From NCBI GenBank assembly GCA_005656395.1, contig SRSI01000073.1, positions 310,001 to 374,000 of the forward strand: 64,000 nt of DNA, written 5' to 3'. Below the pieces are notes generated by a model, which did no database searches, had not been told where the DNA came from, and was given only the letters and a program-made list of their open reading frames with translations. The translations under genes and the position numbers were made by a program. Source of the stretch: Strongyloides papillosus (lineage: Eukaryota; Nematoda; Chromadorea; Rhabditida; Strongyloididae). Positions 9,179 to 21,109 of the stretch are shown one piece after another. Numbering within the stretch: the first letter of the stretch is position 1; each line of letters opens with the position of its first letter.

Positions 9179-10047
9179 ATTTTTTTTCATTAATAAATGA
9201 AACAATCAAATAAATGTAAGTTGAAAAAATTATTTGGCCTAAAACTTTGAGATACAACAACTGCAGTGAGTCAAAGTCGGAAAAATTGATTTTTACAAGC
9301 CTCTGGTAAATAGATTTTTTTTAGCTAATTTCGCAAGTTAGGTGAATATTTTTTTAAAACTTTGTTCAATGAAAATTGTAATACCTTATTTTTACTTTAT
9401 CAATGAAAAAAGATCTTTAAAAAATGTTTGTTGGCAAATTTACTAAACCTAAAACATTGAAATACACCACCTGCAGTGAGACAAAATTGAAAAATAGATT
9501 TTTACAAACTTCATGTAGGTAAATTTCATTTATTCAAGATATTGTTTCTAGAAGTACTTTTTTACAAAAAAACAAATGAAGGTCCCAGGAACATGCCCTT
9601 TCTTGATTTTGTACTCAAAATCTAAAAAAGTGCATGTTCCTACGACGTTCATTTGTTTTTTTGTAAAAAAGTACTTCTAGAAACAATATCCTGAATAAAT
9701 GAAATTTACCTACATGAAATTTGTAAAAATCTATCTTTAAATTTTGTTTCACTGCAGCTGCTGTATTTCAATGTTTTAGGTTTAGTAAATTTGCCAACAA
9801 ACATTTTTTAAAGATCTTTTTTCATTGATAAAGTAAAAATAAGGTATTACAATTTTCATTGAACAAAGTTTTAAAAAAATATTCACCTAACTTGCGAAAT
9901 TAGCTAAAAAAAATCTATTTACCAGAGGCTTGTAAAAATCAATTTTTCCGACTTTGACTCACTGCGGTAATTGTATCTAAAAGTTTTAGGCCAAATAATT
10001 TCTTCAACTTACATTTATCTGATTGTTTCATTTATTAATGAAAAATA
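9179..10047. repeat. Fold-back palindrome built from terminal sequence of the outer element
   Basis: Two arms of about 400 bp are near-perfect reverse complements around a centre near 9611, where GGAACATGC and GCATGTTCC form a further hairpin. The right arm is homologous to the subterminal region at about 21590-21860, and the centre carries the GAACATGC block of the terminal tandem units. Each arm also holds two diverged copies of a roughly 200-bp subunit. It looks like two element ends joined head to head, or a minimal fold-back element. Confidence 0.85.
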
Positions 10048-11593
10048 TATTATAAACAACACAAATCTACTATAGCAATTATTATATGAATCTGAAAATA
10101 AAAAATGAATAAATCGCCTGATAAAAATTACTTTAAAAAAAGATTTTGGTCTATAATTCTAATAAGATTTCTTTATATTTATACCTTTCAGATGTTTTGA
10201 TTATCTGAAGATATTCTACCTGTTTGATGTTTTCATTTTTTTATCAATTTTTCAAGATGTATGTTGCTTAATCGTTGGTTGTTTATTTCTTTATAAGTTT
10301 TTCTATATTCATTCTTTTGTTGATCAAATTCCTTGCCAATTTTTTTCTTTAATCATTCTTCTCAGAGCTTTGGGAATGAAAATTGTTATAATAAGATTAA
10401 ATCAAAGATTTGTTGTTTCAGTGAAATGTTGAAATATTGGTAAAAAAATATAACTTTTAAATCAAAAACTGTTTAAACTATCAAATTCCGTGGATAACCT
10501 TATTTTAAACAGAAAATTAAATGCATTTAAACATGTTTATGTTTAAAAATGTAATAAGAAGTGATAGGAAAATTTTTTTAGTATTCATCTGTGTTCATGA
10601 TGTAAAAATACAAATATCTATAATCTAAAATAATATCTAAGATATAATTTGATAACAGTCATAAACAGTTGGATAAAAACTTATACCGTATATTTCTTCT
10701 ATTTCAAATGATAAATTTCGTAACCATAATATCATCACTTCATTTTATGTTGTAAGAAAGACAAATTAATGTAAAATTTCAATGGAACTGTAGAAAAATA
10801 TAAAAATAAGTTTAAAAACAGTCCTTTATTACTTTAATTGAAATCGAAAAATACAAAATGCACAATACAAAAAAATAATTATTGTTGAATTGTTTATTTT
10901 TTAATTCCATTAAATTCAAAATTCATATCTATTCAACTAACGTTTAATTTTATTTCAAGCATAATTTATTTAAAACGATGTGTATTTAGTGAAATATCAA
11001 TTAAATATATATATGAATCCTTGATTAAATTATAATATATAGAATTAAAAAAATCCATTCCATGTAATTTTACACCTTAATTTAGCAAAGTCCAAAAAAT
11101 AAAATGGGAAGATTAATGTGTTTTTGAATGAAACATCGTTATTATTTCAATTCCAATTTCTAGTGATGGTGTTAATTTTTTTAAAAGCATGTTATTAAAA
11201 CTTAATTGGAAAATTTTATTTATGTTACCAACAATGATGTAGAGTTTTCATATGCATTTAAAACTTTGTCTACAGAAGAGAAAGTGGACTTTAAAATGGC
11301 ATAGATTTTGTAAAAAAATTTACTGGAAAATTAAGAAAATGCTATCAAAAAAGTATTTTTCTATATAAATGATTTTTAATATAATAGAAATATCATGATA
11401 TCTTGAATCATTATTAAAAGCATTTTTTAAATTTCCAAAGAAGAAATTCAAAAATAAAAAGATTTTATTTTAAAAAAAGTTTTTTAATGAGTAAAAGTTA
11501 GATAAAAATTAACTTCACATAACATATTTGTGCAAAGAAAATTTTTATAAGTATTTAAAAAGTAAAAAGGTCTTCAGATGAAATAACATCATA
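10048..11593. repeat. Cassette flank, copy 1 (downstream of the 161-aa ORF)
   Basis: From about 10400 onward this is nearly identical to 12540-13690 and, for the first part, to 14670-15185. The shared anchor AAATCAAAAACTGTTTAAAC lies at about 10459, 12601 and 14731, giving periods near 2142 and 2130 bp. A degenerate copy of the terminal unit (CATGTAATTTTACACC) lies at 11061. No coding frame. Confidence 0.85.
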
Positions 11594-12079
11594 TTAATCA
11601 CCATTAGAAAAAATATCTTCCTCGTTTTCAATTTTCTTTAGAATAATTTTGCTTTCACCAACAAATTCAAAGAATGTTACAAATTCACTCTTTTTTAAAA
11701 ATTGTCCAAATTTCATACCAACAAGATTTCTAAAGTCTTGTCTAGTTATTCCTTGTTTATTAAAGAATAAATTTTTGATTTTTTCTATAGGATGAATAAC
11801 TTCTGCTCCGACTTCTTCTTGTAGTTCCCAAATCCATCTTGCAACAGTTAATTCAAATTTTTTTTGAAAATTATTTTTTAATGCTCTAATCTGTTTGGAG
11901 TGTTCTTTTATTCTATTGAAATTTGGTTGACTGACTATTTGCCAAACAACAATTTCATTAACACACTCTTCGACTGCTTCAAACATATAAACTGCATCCC
12001 TATTAAAACATTCTTTTAATTCTTTAATTCCTCTTTCAACATGATCCATTGGATCATGCAAAGGTTCATTTGGATCCAT
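11594..12079 (-). CDS. Cassette ORF 1, small helical protein of unknown function
   Basis: The 161-aa product has an ATG start, no signal peptide and no membrane segment. It is acidic/basic mixed and predicted helical by composition. About half its residues match the 173-aa protein at 13692-14213, including LHDP/FHDP near the N-terminus, a W-rich middle (VARWIWELQ against IAKWICELQ), GAE..HPIE.IK.LFF, and KKSEF near the C-terminus. Its flanks are almost identical to those of the second cassette although the coding parts differ strongly. I recognise no family. Confidence 0.7.
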   Translation of the reverse strand: MDPNEPLHDPMDHVERGIKELKECFNRDAVYMFEAVEECVNEIVVWQIVSQPNFNRIKEHSKQIRALKNNFQKKFELTVARWIWELQEEVGAEVIHPIEKIKNLFFNKQGITRQDFRNLVGMKFGQFLKKSEFVTFFEFVGESKIILKKIENEEDIFSNGD

Positions 12080-13691
12080 TTTTATGATTATTAATTAAAT
12101 CTGGAAAAATAAAAAGTATAAGAATTTTTTTTAGATAAAATAATTTATAACAAAGTAAAAAAATTTTTTCATTTTTATATACAGGGTTATGACTGAAAAA
12201 CAATGATATTGTTGAGCAATACTTTAAGAGAATTTTTACAACAAAAATTCATGTAATCGTAGTAAATTTTCTTTCTTTTTATACTTTTTTAAATATTTTT
12301 TTTGCCATTAAATGTTTTTAATTTCATTAGATGATTTTATTCGCATTTAATGTTCTACTCTTCATTAGATGTTTTGTTTCTCATTGGATATTTTATTTAG
12401 AAGAAGATTTTCTACTGTTTGATGTTTTGATTTTCTTTCTTGTATTTATCATCTCCTTGTTAGATTTTTTCTTTAATCATTCTTCTTAAAGCTTGTGGAG
12501 CCAAAATATAAATAATAAATAAGATTGCTAAAATAAGATGAAATCAAAGATTTGTTGTTTCAGTGAAATGTTGAAATATTGGTAAAAAAATATAACTTTT
12601 AAATCAAAAACTGTTTAAACTATCAAATTCCGTGGATAACCTTATTTTAAACAGAAAATTAAATGCATTTAAACATGTTTAAAAATGTAATAAGAAGTGA
12701 TAGGAAAATTTTTTTAGTATTCATCTGTGTTCATGATGTAAAAATACAAATATCTATAATCTAAAATAATATCTAAGATATAATTTGATAACAGTCATAA
12801 ACAGTTGGATAAAAAACTTATACCGTATATTTCTTCTATTTCAAATGATAAATTTCGTAACCATAATATCATCACTTCATTTTATGTTGTAAGAAAGACA
12901 AATTAATGTAAAATTTCAATGGAACTGTAAAAAAATATAAAAATAAGTTTAAAAACAGTCCTTTATTACTTTAATTGAAATCGAAAAATACAAAATGCAC
13001 AATACAAAAAAATAATTATTGTTGAATTGTTTATTTTTTAATTCCATTAAATTCAAAATTCATATCTATTCAACTAACGTTTAATTTTATTTCAAGCATA
13101 ATTTATTTAAAACGATGTGTATTTAGTGAAATATCAATTAAATATATATATGAATCCTTGATTAAATTATAATATATAGAATTAAAAAAATCCATTCCAT
13201 GTAATTTTACACCTTAATTTAGCAAAGTCCAAAAAATAAAATGGGAAGATTAATGTGTTTTTGAATGAAACATCGTTATTATTTCAATTCCAATTTCTAA
13301 TGATGGTGTTAATTTTTTTAAAAGCATGTTATTAAAACTTAATTGGAAAATTTTATTTATGTTACCAACAATGATGTAGAGTTTTCATATGCATTTAAAA
13401 CTTTGTCTACAGAAGAGAAAGTGGACTTTAAAATGGCATAGATTTTGTAAAAAAATTTACTGGAAAATTAAGAAAATGCTATCAAAAAAGTATTTTTCTA
13501 TATAAATGATTTTTAATATAATAGAAATATCATGATATCTTGAATCATTATTAAAAGCATTTTTTAAATTTCCAAAGAAGAAATTCAAAAATAAAAAGAT
13601 TTTATTTTAAAAAAAGTTTTTTAATGAGTAAAAGTTAGATAAAAATTAACTTCACATAACATATTTGTGTAAAGAAAATTTTTATAAGTAT
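12080..13691. repeat. Cassette flank, copies between the two ORFs
   Basis: The part just right of 12079 matches that just right of 14213 (the 5' side of each minus-strand ORF, including TATACAGGGTTATGAC). From about 12540 it is a near-identical copy of 10400-11590. A degenerate terminal unit sits at about 13198. No coding frame. Confidence 0.85.
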
Positions 13692-14213
13692 TTAAAAAGT
13701 AAAAAGTTCATCAGATGAACTATCAGTAATGAAATTATCTGAACAATAATCTTTTTTGAATTCAATTTTCTTTAAAACGATATTTCTTTCATTAACAATC
13801 TCAAAATATTTAGTGAATTCACTTTTTTTTACAAACTTCTCAAATTCCATACCAATCATAGTTTGAAATTGGGTTTCAGTTATTCTTTGTTTTTTGAAGA
13901 ATAACTTTTTTATTTCTTCAATAGGATGAGTTTCTTCTGCTCCAATATGTTTTTGAAGTTCGCAAATCCATTTTGCAATAGCTGATTCAAATTTTTCTTG
14001 AAAAATATTTTTTAATATTTCAACTTTTTCGAAGTGGCTTTTTATTCTTTTAAAAGTTGGTTCACCACTAAATTGCCATCTAACAATATTTCTAAAGGAA
14101 ACATCGACCGCTTCATGCAAATAAACTGTATCCTCTCCAGCAAATGACTTATAATGGTCGATTCCTTTTTTAAAATCGTCCAGTGGATCATGAAAATCAT
14201 CCTTGAAATCCAT
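13692..14213 (-). CDS. Cassette ORF 2, small helical protein of unknown function
   Basis: The 173-aa paralogue of the 161-aa protein has an ATG start, no signal peptide or membrane segment, and a Ser/Asp-rich C-terminal extension of about 12 residues. Both frames are intact despite about 50 percent amino-acid divergence, which is unlikely for neutral repeats. The promoter side is shared almost base for base with cassette 1, so both should be expressed alike. Function unknown. Confidence 0.7.
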   Translation of the reverse strand: MDFKDDFHDPLDDFKKGIDHYKSFAGEDTVYLHEAVDVSFRNIVRWQFSGEPTFKRIKSHFEKVEILKNIFQEKFESAIAKWICELQKHIGAEETHPIEEIKKLFFKKQRITETQFQTMIGMEFEKFVKKSEFTKYFEIVNERNIVLKKIEFKKDYCSDNFITDSSSDELFTF

Positions 14214-15209
14214 CTTTATGAATATTAATTGAATCTATAAAAAAAAAGTAAATAAATTTTTTTAGATAAAATAATTTATAACAAAGTAAAAAAATTTTTT
14301 CATTTTTATATACAGGGTTATGACTGAAAAACAATGATATTGTTGAGCAATACTTTAAGAGAATTTTTACAACAAAAATTCATGTAATCGTAGTAAATTT
14401 TCTTTCTTTTTATACTTTTTTAAATATTTTTTTGCCATTAAATGTTTTTAATTTCATTAGATGATTTTATTCGCATTTAATGTTCTACTCTTCATTAGAT
14501 GTTTTGTTTCTCATTGGATATTTTATTTAGAAGAAGATTTTCTACTGTTTGATGTTTTGATTTTCTTTCTTGTATTTATCATCTCCTTGTTAGATTTTTT
14601 CTTTAATCATTCTTCTTAAAGCTTGTGGAGCCAAAATATAAATAATAAATAAGATTGCTAAAATAAGATGAAATCAAAGATTTGTTGTTTCAGTGAAATG
14701 TTAAAATATTGGTAAAAAAATATAACTTTTAAATCAAAAACTGTTTAAACTATCAAATTCCGTGGATAACCTTATTTTAAACAGAAAATTAAATGCATTT
14801 AAACATGTTTATGTTTAAAAATGTAATAAGAAGTGATAGGAAAATTTTTTTAGTATTCATCTGTGTTCATGATGTAAAAATACAAATATCTATAATCTAA
14901 AATAATATCTAAGATATAATTTGATAACAGTCATAAACAGTTGGATAAAAAACTTATACTGTATATTTCTTCTATTTCAAATGATAAATTTCGTAACCAT
15001 AATATCATCACTTCATTTTATGTTGTAAGAAAGACAAATTAATGTAAAATTTCAATGGAACTGTAAAAAAATGTAAAAATAAGTTTAAAAACAATTCTTT
15101 ATTACTTTAAATGAAATCGAAAAATACAAAATGCACAATACAAAAAAATAATTATTGTTGAATTGTTTATTTTTTAATTCTAATCAATTCAAAATTCATA
15201 TCAATTTAA
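14214..15209. repeat. Cassette flank, copy 3, leading into the glycoprotein gene
   Basis: It repeats the flank up to about 15185 with slightly more change than copies 1 and 2, then passes into the C-terminal codons of the glycoprotein. The matching place in copies 1 and 2 keeps a decayed trace of those last codons, so the repeated unit probably arose by duplication from downstream of the glycoprotein gene. Confidence 0.75.
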
Positions 15210-16767
15210 TTAAGGTTTAATTTCATTTCGAGGAGTGTTCAAATAGTTTTCACTATTAATGCAGTTTTTCTGAACATATGACTGTATTCTATTCATTTCA
15301 ATGTCATTATTTTTAGTATTTACCTCAAATTTATTAGAGCACCGAGACAATAGTTTTTTTAGAAGATTGTAAAAACGTGTAATTCCCCAAACCAACAATC
15401 CTATTACTATCTTTAGGAAGTTTTTAATTGCATTAAATATAAAGACAAATGTGTCTATGACTCCAAATTTGTCTAGATAATAGTATAGATATATTAAACC
15501 CCCTAAACTTATAAGAAGTAATCCAGTTAAAATATATCCTCTGTTGGCAATGATGTAGTGGCTCCACCATCCCATTGGTAATCCTTTAAAAAGAGAATTT
15601 AAAAAACTCAGGATTTCATGAACTATCAGTTCATACAAACTCATTCTTCCTTCTTTAAAAACATGCAATACATTTGAAAGATCAAACAGTTTATGACATG
15701 ATCTTGTTTGTGAATAATGATGCAAATAGTGTTCTGCATCGGAAAACATTAGTGTTTGGTCTTTTAACAAAACTGGCAACATTTTATAGCAGATGTCACC
15801 AATTTTGTGTGAAGAGTAAATTTTTTGAGGAATCACTTTATGGCATATACTTACCATATAGTACCGTTTGGATTCTATCTCTTTGGCAATAATATCATTT
15901 CTTCCTAAATATTTTCTGACTTTTTCGTCAGGAGTTGTACCATCTGTAAAGTGTTTTAATTTTTCGTTTCTTGCATGGCAAAGTTCATAATAATATATAT
16001 TACCTAACTCATTTGTTTTGTTTTCAATGATTTTTGATGCTATTTTTAGATCATTCTCATTATTACTTAACTGTAATTTTGTCAATCTATAGAAATTACG
16101 ATATACATTGGTAAAATCAAACTTCTTTTTCTTTGGTATTTTTAATTTCAACCATTTAAAAATACCAGTGGATTTATCTTTAATGAAATCATTTTCAAAA
16201 AGAGATGGACTTCTTGAGTAACTTTTTTCAAGAAGATAGGATTGAATTCCAAGTATTAATGCTTCTCTGTTCAATTCTCCTTTGTGTATTATATCAATCA
16301 TTTCAAGAAATGAATTCTCAATTGCATTTTTATTGGTACCATTATGACGATTCCAGTAATGGTTTTTTTCGACATCAATATAGATGTCATAGTTAAATCT
16401 GTAATAATTTTTATGTTCCGGAACGCATTCCGGATGATCAAGGTGATACGAATCTAGATAGTCCAGAAGTAATACCTTGTCATCCTTTTCATTATTTTTA
16501 ATTGGCATCATTACGTATTTTTTAGAAACAAACAATATTTTTTAATGAAGTAGTGCAAGATTGATTGTTCCTATGTAAATAAATTGGTTTCTTAAACTCC
16601 AAGTACCAGGAATATGTTCTATTCGTGGCGCAAAATGATGGAATAATTAGATCAAATGTGTCATACTCAGGCGAGTTATGACAATTAAAGAATATGTCAC
16701 TATCTTCTTGAGGCAAGAAAAAACATACAGATAATAATGATAATAATACTAGTATTTTAAAAATCAT
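15210..16767 (-). CDS. Envelope-like membrane glycoprotein in two overlapping frames
   Basis: The first frame (16522-16767, ATG, 81 aa) starts with a signal peptide (MIFKILVLLSLLSVCFF) and has cysteines and N-glycosylation sites (NRT, NQS). It ends in a TAA inside the start of the second frame (15210-16535), which runs 441 codons with no ATG until MMP. The two read as one protein if a +1 shift occurs near 16525-16540. The second frame has scattered Cys pairs, two hydrophobic segments (about 333-353 and 361-388) and a basic cytoplasmic tail: a type I, virus-envelope-like layout. It is either a recent frameshift mutation, programmed shifting, or two proteins. Similarity to any named fusogen is not shown. 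Confidence 0.6.
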
Positions 16768-17382
16768 TTTTAGAAAAAACCACTATAGTTAATTGTTATA
16801 AAGAATATTACAATAATAAAGAGAAAATTTAACCATTTACTTGATTTCTTTTGTAATTTAACATCCAGATTAAACAAAGAAAAAAATATAATGTAAAAAT
16901 AAACATATATTGTTATGAAATTTATTTTATGTTGATTTTTTTAAGATTTTAACACTTATGTTAGAATAATGATTGTTTCAAAACAAAAATCTATTTAGAG
17001 AATGCACAATCTTATTACATTTACATACAGTATTATTTCAATGATAAATTAATCTTATAAAAAAAGAAAATTATACTGTAATATTAAACATTGATAATTT
17101 GAAATAGAAAGTATTAAAAACATAAAATTGCACTAAATTAAAAAGAAGACTGAATAATTAGTCGACAAACACATTGAAATGCTTGTTTCAACAATAATAA
17201 TCTTGCGAAAAATAATACATAGAGAAGTATATAGAAAAAAAATTTAGCAAGACATTGTGATTTCAACATTATCAAATTTCTATTACAAGTAACTTTCATT
17301 CATCTTGATTTCTGAATTATATTTTATTTTTTATAGGACACATCAAATTTTTTAACAATTTTACAATTACTTTGCCAACAAT
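16768..17382. promoter_or_regulatory. Divergent intergenic region between glycoprotein and transposase
   Basis: About 615 bp of AT-rich sequence lie between two genes read away from each other, so it should hold both promoters. A degenerate terminal-repeat unit (TGTAATTTAACATCCAG, near 16852) lies close to the glycoprotein start. No other feature seen. Confidence 0.5.
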
Positions 17383-20300
17383 ATGCCAGATTGTTATTTT
17401 AAAGATGGTTATGTGTTAGATAAGGATGATCCTAATGAAAAAAATATAATATCTCCATGTAAAAATTCTTCAACGTCTGTTAAATCATTTGAAGAGTTTG
17501 TAAATGACAATGTTCCAGATAACCTCTATGGTGCAAATGATATGTATGTTGATCTTACCATAAATAAAATTATATTTTTTAGCATTGATCTTGTATTGTG
17601 CCGTGGTGCTGGTTTACTAGATGGTTCTGTTGAAGCAATAGAAAAGTTAAAAGATAAAGGAATCTGTGAGATGCACATTGATGAGCTCTATAAAAATTGG
17701 GAATCGGCAAAATATAAAAAAAAAGTTATATATAACAAAAAGTGCGACAAAAAAAAAGGAATTACTACATTTGCTTGCGTGTTAAGGTCTAAAGATGAGA
17801 AATGCATAAGTCATTCTACAAATAAAAGTTATTACCCAGTCGAAAAAAAACATGCAGTAATTTACAAAGTTTCTTATGAAAAAATGCCATTTTTAGGATC
17901 ACCTTTATGCAAATATCATTATGATTTATACACTACTAAATATGAAATAGTACTTAATAGTGTAACATCATCAGAAAATGCTATTAATGAAAAAGAAGAA
18001 CAAGAATGTAAATATGGTAATATGAATTTACGCACAAGAAAAATCGAAAAGGAGAATGAAACTCCAGAGACAGAAATTACCAGGGGTGCATCAGAAAGTA
18101 CAGATATTCGTAGTGAAGTTTTATTATCTATTGGAACTGAATTATATTCTCCAAGTACAAATAATTTGTATGATTCTTTTAGTTCTTCACATTCTAAGGA
18201 TTCTTCAAAGGTACGGAATTTATTAAAAGAAGTATTTCGAGAATGGAATATTGATCTTCATTTTGCAATAAAAGAATCTGATAATTATAATGATCAATAT
18301 TTTGATAGGAAGATTACCTACCTATATGTTTTTATAACAAAGTTAACGAAAGAGTTGTTTATGAACCAAGAAGAAGATGCTCTTATCGCGCTTGCAGAAC
18401 GATTTAAACCAAAATTCAACTTTGACGAACAAAGAAATAAATTTTTAGATGTTTTTGAACATCACTATCGAGGAAATGAAGAAAATCCAATTGTAAGAAA
18501 TGCTGTAGTATCTATATTTTCATCAATATTCACATTTAAAGATTTAGAATCTAGAGTTGGTAATCTTACAAGGTACCAATTTCATATTGGTAAAAGAATT
18601 AATTTAGATCCTTCATTAAATGTGCCAAAAGAAAAAAGAATCATCCAAAGAGTACCTGATAACAAAATCGAACAATTTATTAACTTTTTGACATCTCCAA
18701 CAGTTAGTACTGTTCTTCCATATAAAGAAAAAAATATAAAATACAAAGATGGAAAAATTAAAATTGGTGCCGTTATATTAAACTACCCCAAAAAAGAATT
18801 AGTTGATCTATACAGAAAATATTGCACCGATCGTAACATTGACGTAGGTATAAGCGACTCTACAATGTTTAAAATAATAAATTGCTGTAATTTGAAATTT
18901 GAAACACCAAAAATTTGTGTAGACTATATTAAACAAGCCGTTGAAGACAGTTTATTTAAAATTTTGGATAAGATTAAAGATATCCCAGACAATGTTCTTC
19001 TTAAAAGTGAATCAGCAGATATCAAAACATTTTTAAAGTTTGTTAAGAAATATGTATTTAACGAATTCCAATATTCTATTACATTAGAAAATATACCTTC
19101 ATTATACAGTGTTGTGTATGCACTTAAAGAGTTTGATAAAAAGAAAATAAAGGAAAGATTAACTTTTATATCATCTAAAAATAATAGTCTTATGGTCAGT
19201 GGTATACAATACTATATGAATGAATTCCAAAGAAAAATTCACAACTTTCAAAAAGAATTGGAAGGATCAAAAATAGATAAAGAGTCTCTTAATATTATGC
19301 TTGAAGTCACTAGAAATTTAGAAATGCTTGAATTATATTTCAATGAACTAAATTTAAATATACTTAATTACCAAGCACATGCAATAAGAATATACCATAG
19401 TGAAACTGTAAAAAAAGAAATATTATCAAATATGGAAAATAATTCTTGTATAGTAATTGTCGACTGGGCACAAAAATTTTTACCTTTTAAAAGATTAGAA
19501 ACACAAGCAGAGTACTTTGGTAAAAGAGGAATATCCTGGCACTTAAGTCATGTTATTGGAAAAATAAATTCATCTACAGTTCAACATTCATTTGTGCATA
19601 TTATAAACAATGATACAAAGCAAGATTCAGCATGCATATTAGCTTTATTTTATAATCTTATCTCGGAATTAAAACAATTTGGGATTAAAAAACTAATTAT
19701 TCGATCAGATAACGCAGCATGCTATAAAAGTAATGAAACTATATGTAGTATTCCTCTTATTGCTAAAAATCTTGATGTGACTATTAGCGAATATTGTTTT
19801 TCAGAAACGCAATTTGGAAAGTCTCATGCAGATAGAGTCTGTTCATTAATGAAAAGAAGAATTAACAGTGCTGCAATGCGTCAAGATATTGAAACACCCA
19901 GAGATCTTTACATTGCATTAACCAATGGTCACAATCAAAGTGATAATAATCCGTATTCAATAACATTACTAGATACATTGGGTTTTAAATCTCAAATACC
20001 TCAATTAAAAATTGATAATATTAAACGATATTTTAATTTTCAATATGTTGGTAGAAAAGTATACGCATCAGAATTTAAAAACATAAGTGACCCTAAAGAA
20101 TACACAATAGCTGGTTCTACAAAGTTGGAATTCGAAAATATAAAAATTTTAGAATCATTTTATGTTGATGATTTTAATAATTATTGGAAGATGTCACCCA
20201 ACCAAAATAGAAATGAGCAAGCTTCATCTTTGTCTTCGAGTAAAGAAAATAATGGAAGTGATGTTGATAGCCAAAGTGATGATGAAAGTGAGGATGAATT

Positions 20301-21038
20301 AAACTTTGAAGAAGAGTTCACAACTGAAAATGGATTTTTTGTTTGCCCCATAGAAGAATGCACTAAAAAATATATGTATTTAACAGGACTAATTAAACAT
20401 TCAGCAACAGGAAATCATTCATTGAAAATGTAAGTGTTGATAATAAATATATTAGATAACGATGTTTTTCTAAACTATTATCTAATTTAAGAGAAAAATC
20501 AAATTTAGTAGAGAAGGCTATTGAGTCGCTAGCTAGTAAAACAAGTGAACATGCTGTTGGAATGTCAATAACAGATATAGAAAGTCAACTGCAACAAAAA
20601 GAAAATTTCAACGGCGATAACTCTGTTTATTATATGAACAATTATAAACAAGGATGGGCTAGAAACAAAAGAAAAGACCATACAAAATGTAAAAAAGAAA
20701 TTTTAGAAGTAATTAAGGATTTGTTTGTCAAAAGTAACAAAAATGAAATCCCAAAATTACGACCAAAAGAAGTCTACAAGTATCTTGTTGAAGCAAAAAC
20801 AGATAATGGAGCAAGATATAAATATGAAATAAAAGATATACCAAATGAAAGTTATATTAAATCTAAGTTTTCAACTTTGCTAAGAAATTTGAAAATTAAA
20901 GAAGAAAACAAGACTAAAACTAAGAGACCACGTCTTGGTGAAATCGATTCTAGTGATTCAAATGACAGTGATGTATCTACAGATGTTGATGAATATCCCT
21001 TACGTGTTCAACCACGCAGAAGTGTTAATGAAAAATGA
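17383..21038 (+). CDS. DDE-type transposase with C2H2 finger, two exons
   Basis: Exon 1 is 17383-20429 and exon 2 20492-21038. The 62-bp intron (GTAAGT...TTTAAG) is supported because splicing joins the frames exactly, giving 1,197 aa. A catalytic RNase H-like core is suggested by IVIVDWAQKFLPF (D694), FGKRGISWH, IIRSDNAACYK (D776) and FGKSHADRVCS (D817). An acidic stretch and a zinc finger (CPIEECTKKY...H...H) follow near the end of exon 1, and exon 2 adds a short GWARNK-containing DNA-binding-like domain. From memory the DWAxKFLP, FGKRGxSWH, GK..xDR pattern and GWAxK tail recur in uncharacterised animal proteins of mobile origin; I cannot name the superfamily. The frame is intact, so the enzyme may be active. 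A poly(A) signal AATAAAG is near 21077. Confidence 0.85.
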
Positions 21039-21109
21039 AATTAATATATGGTTTACAATTTTATAATTTTTATATAATAAAGTAATATTTTTACCATTAA
21101 TTACTGTTT

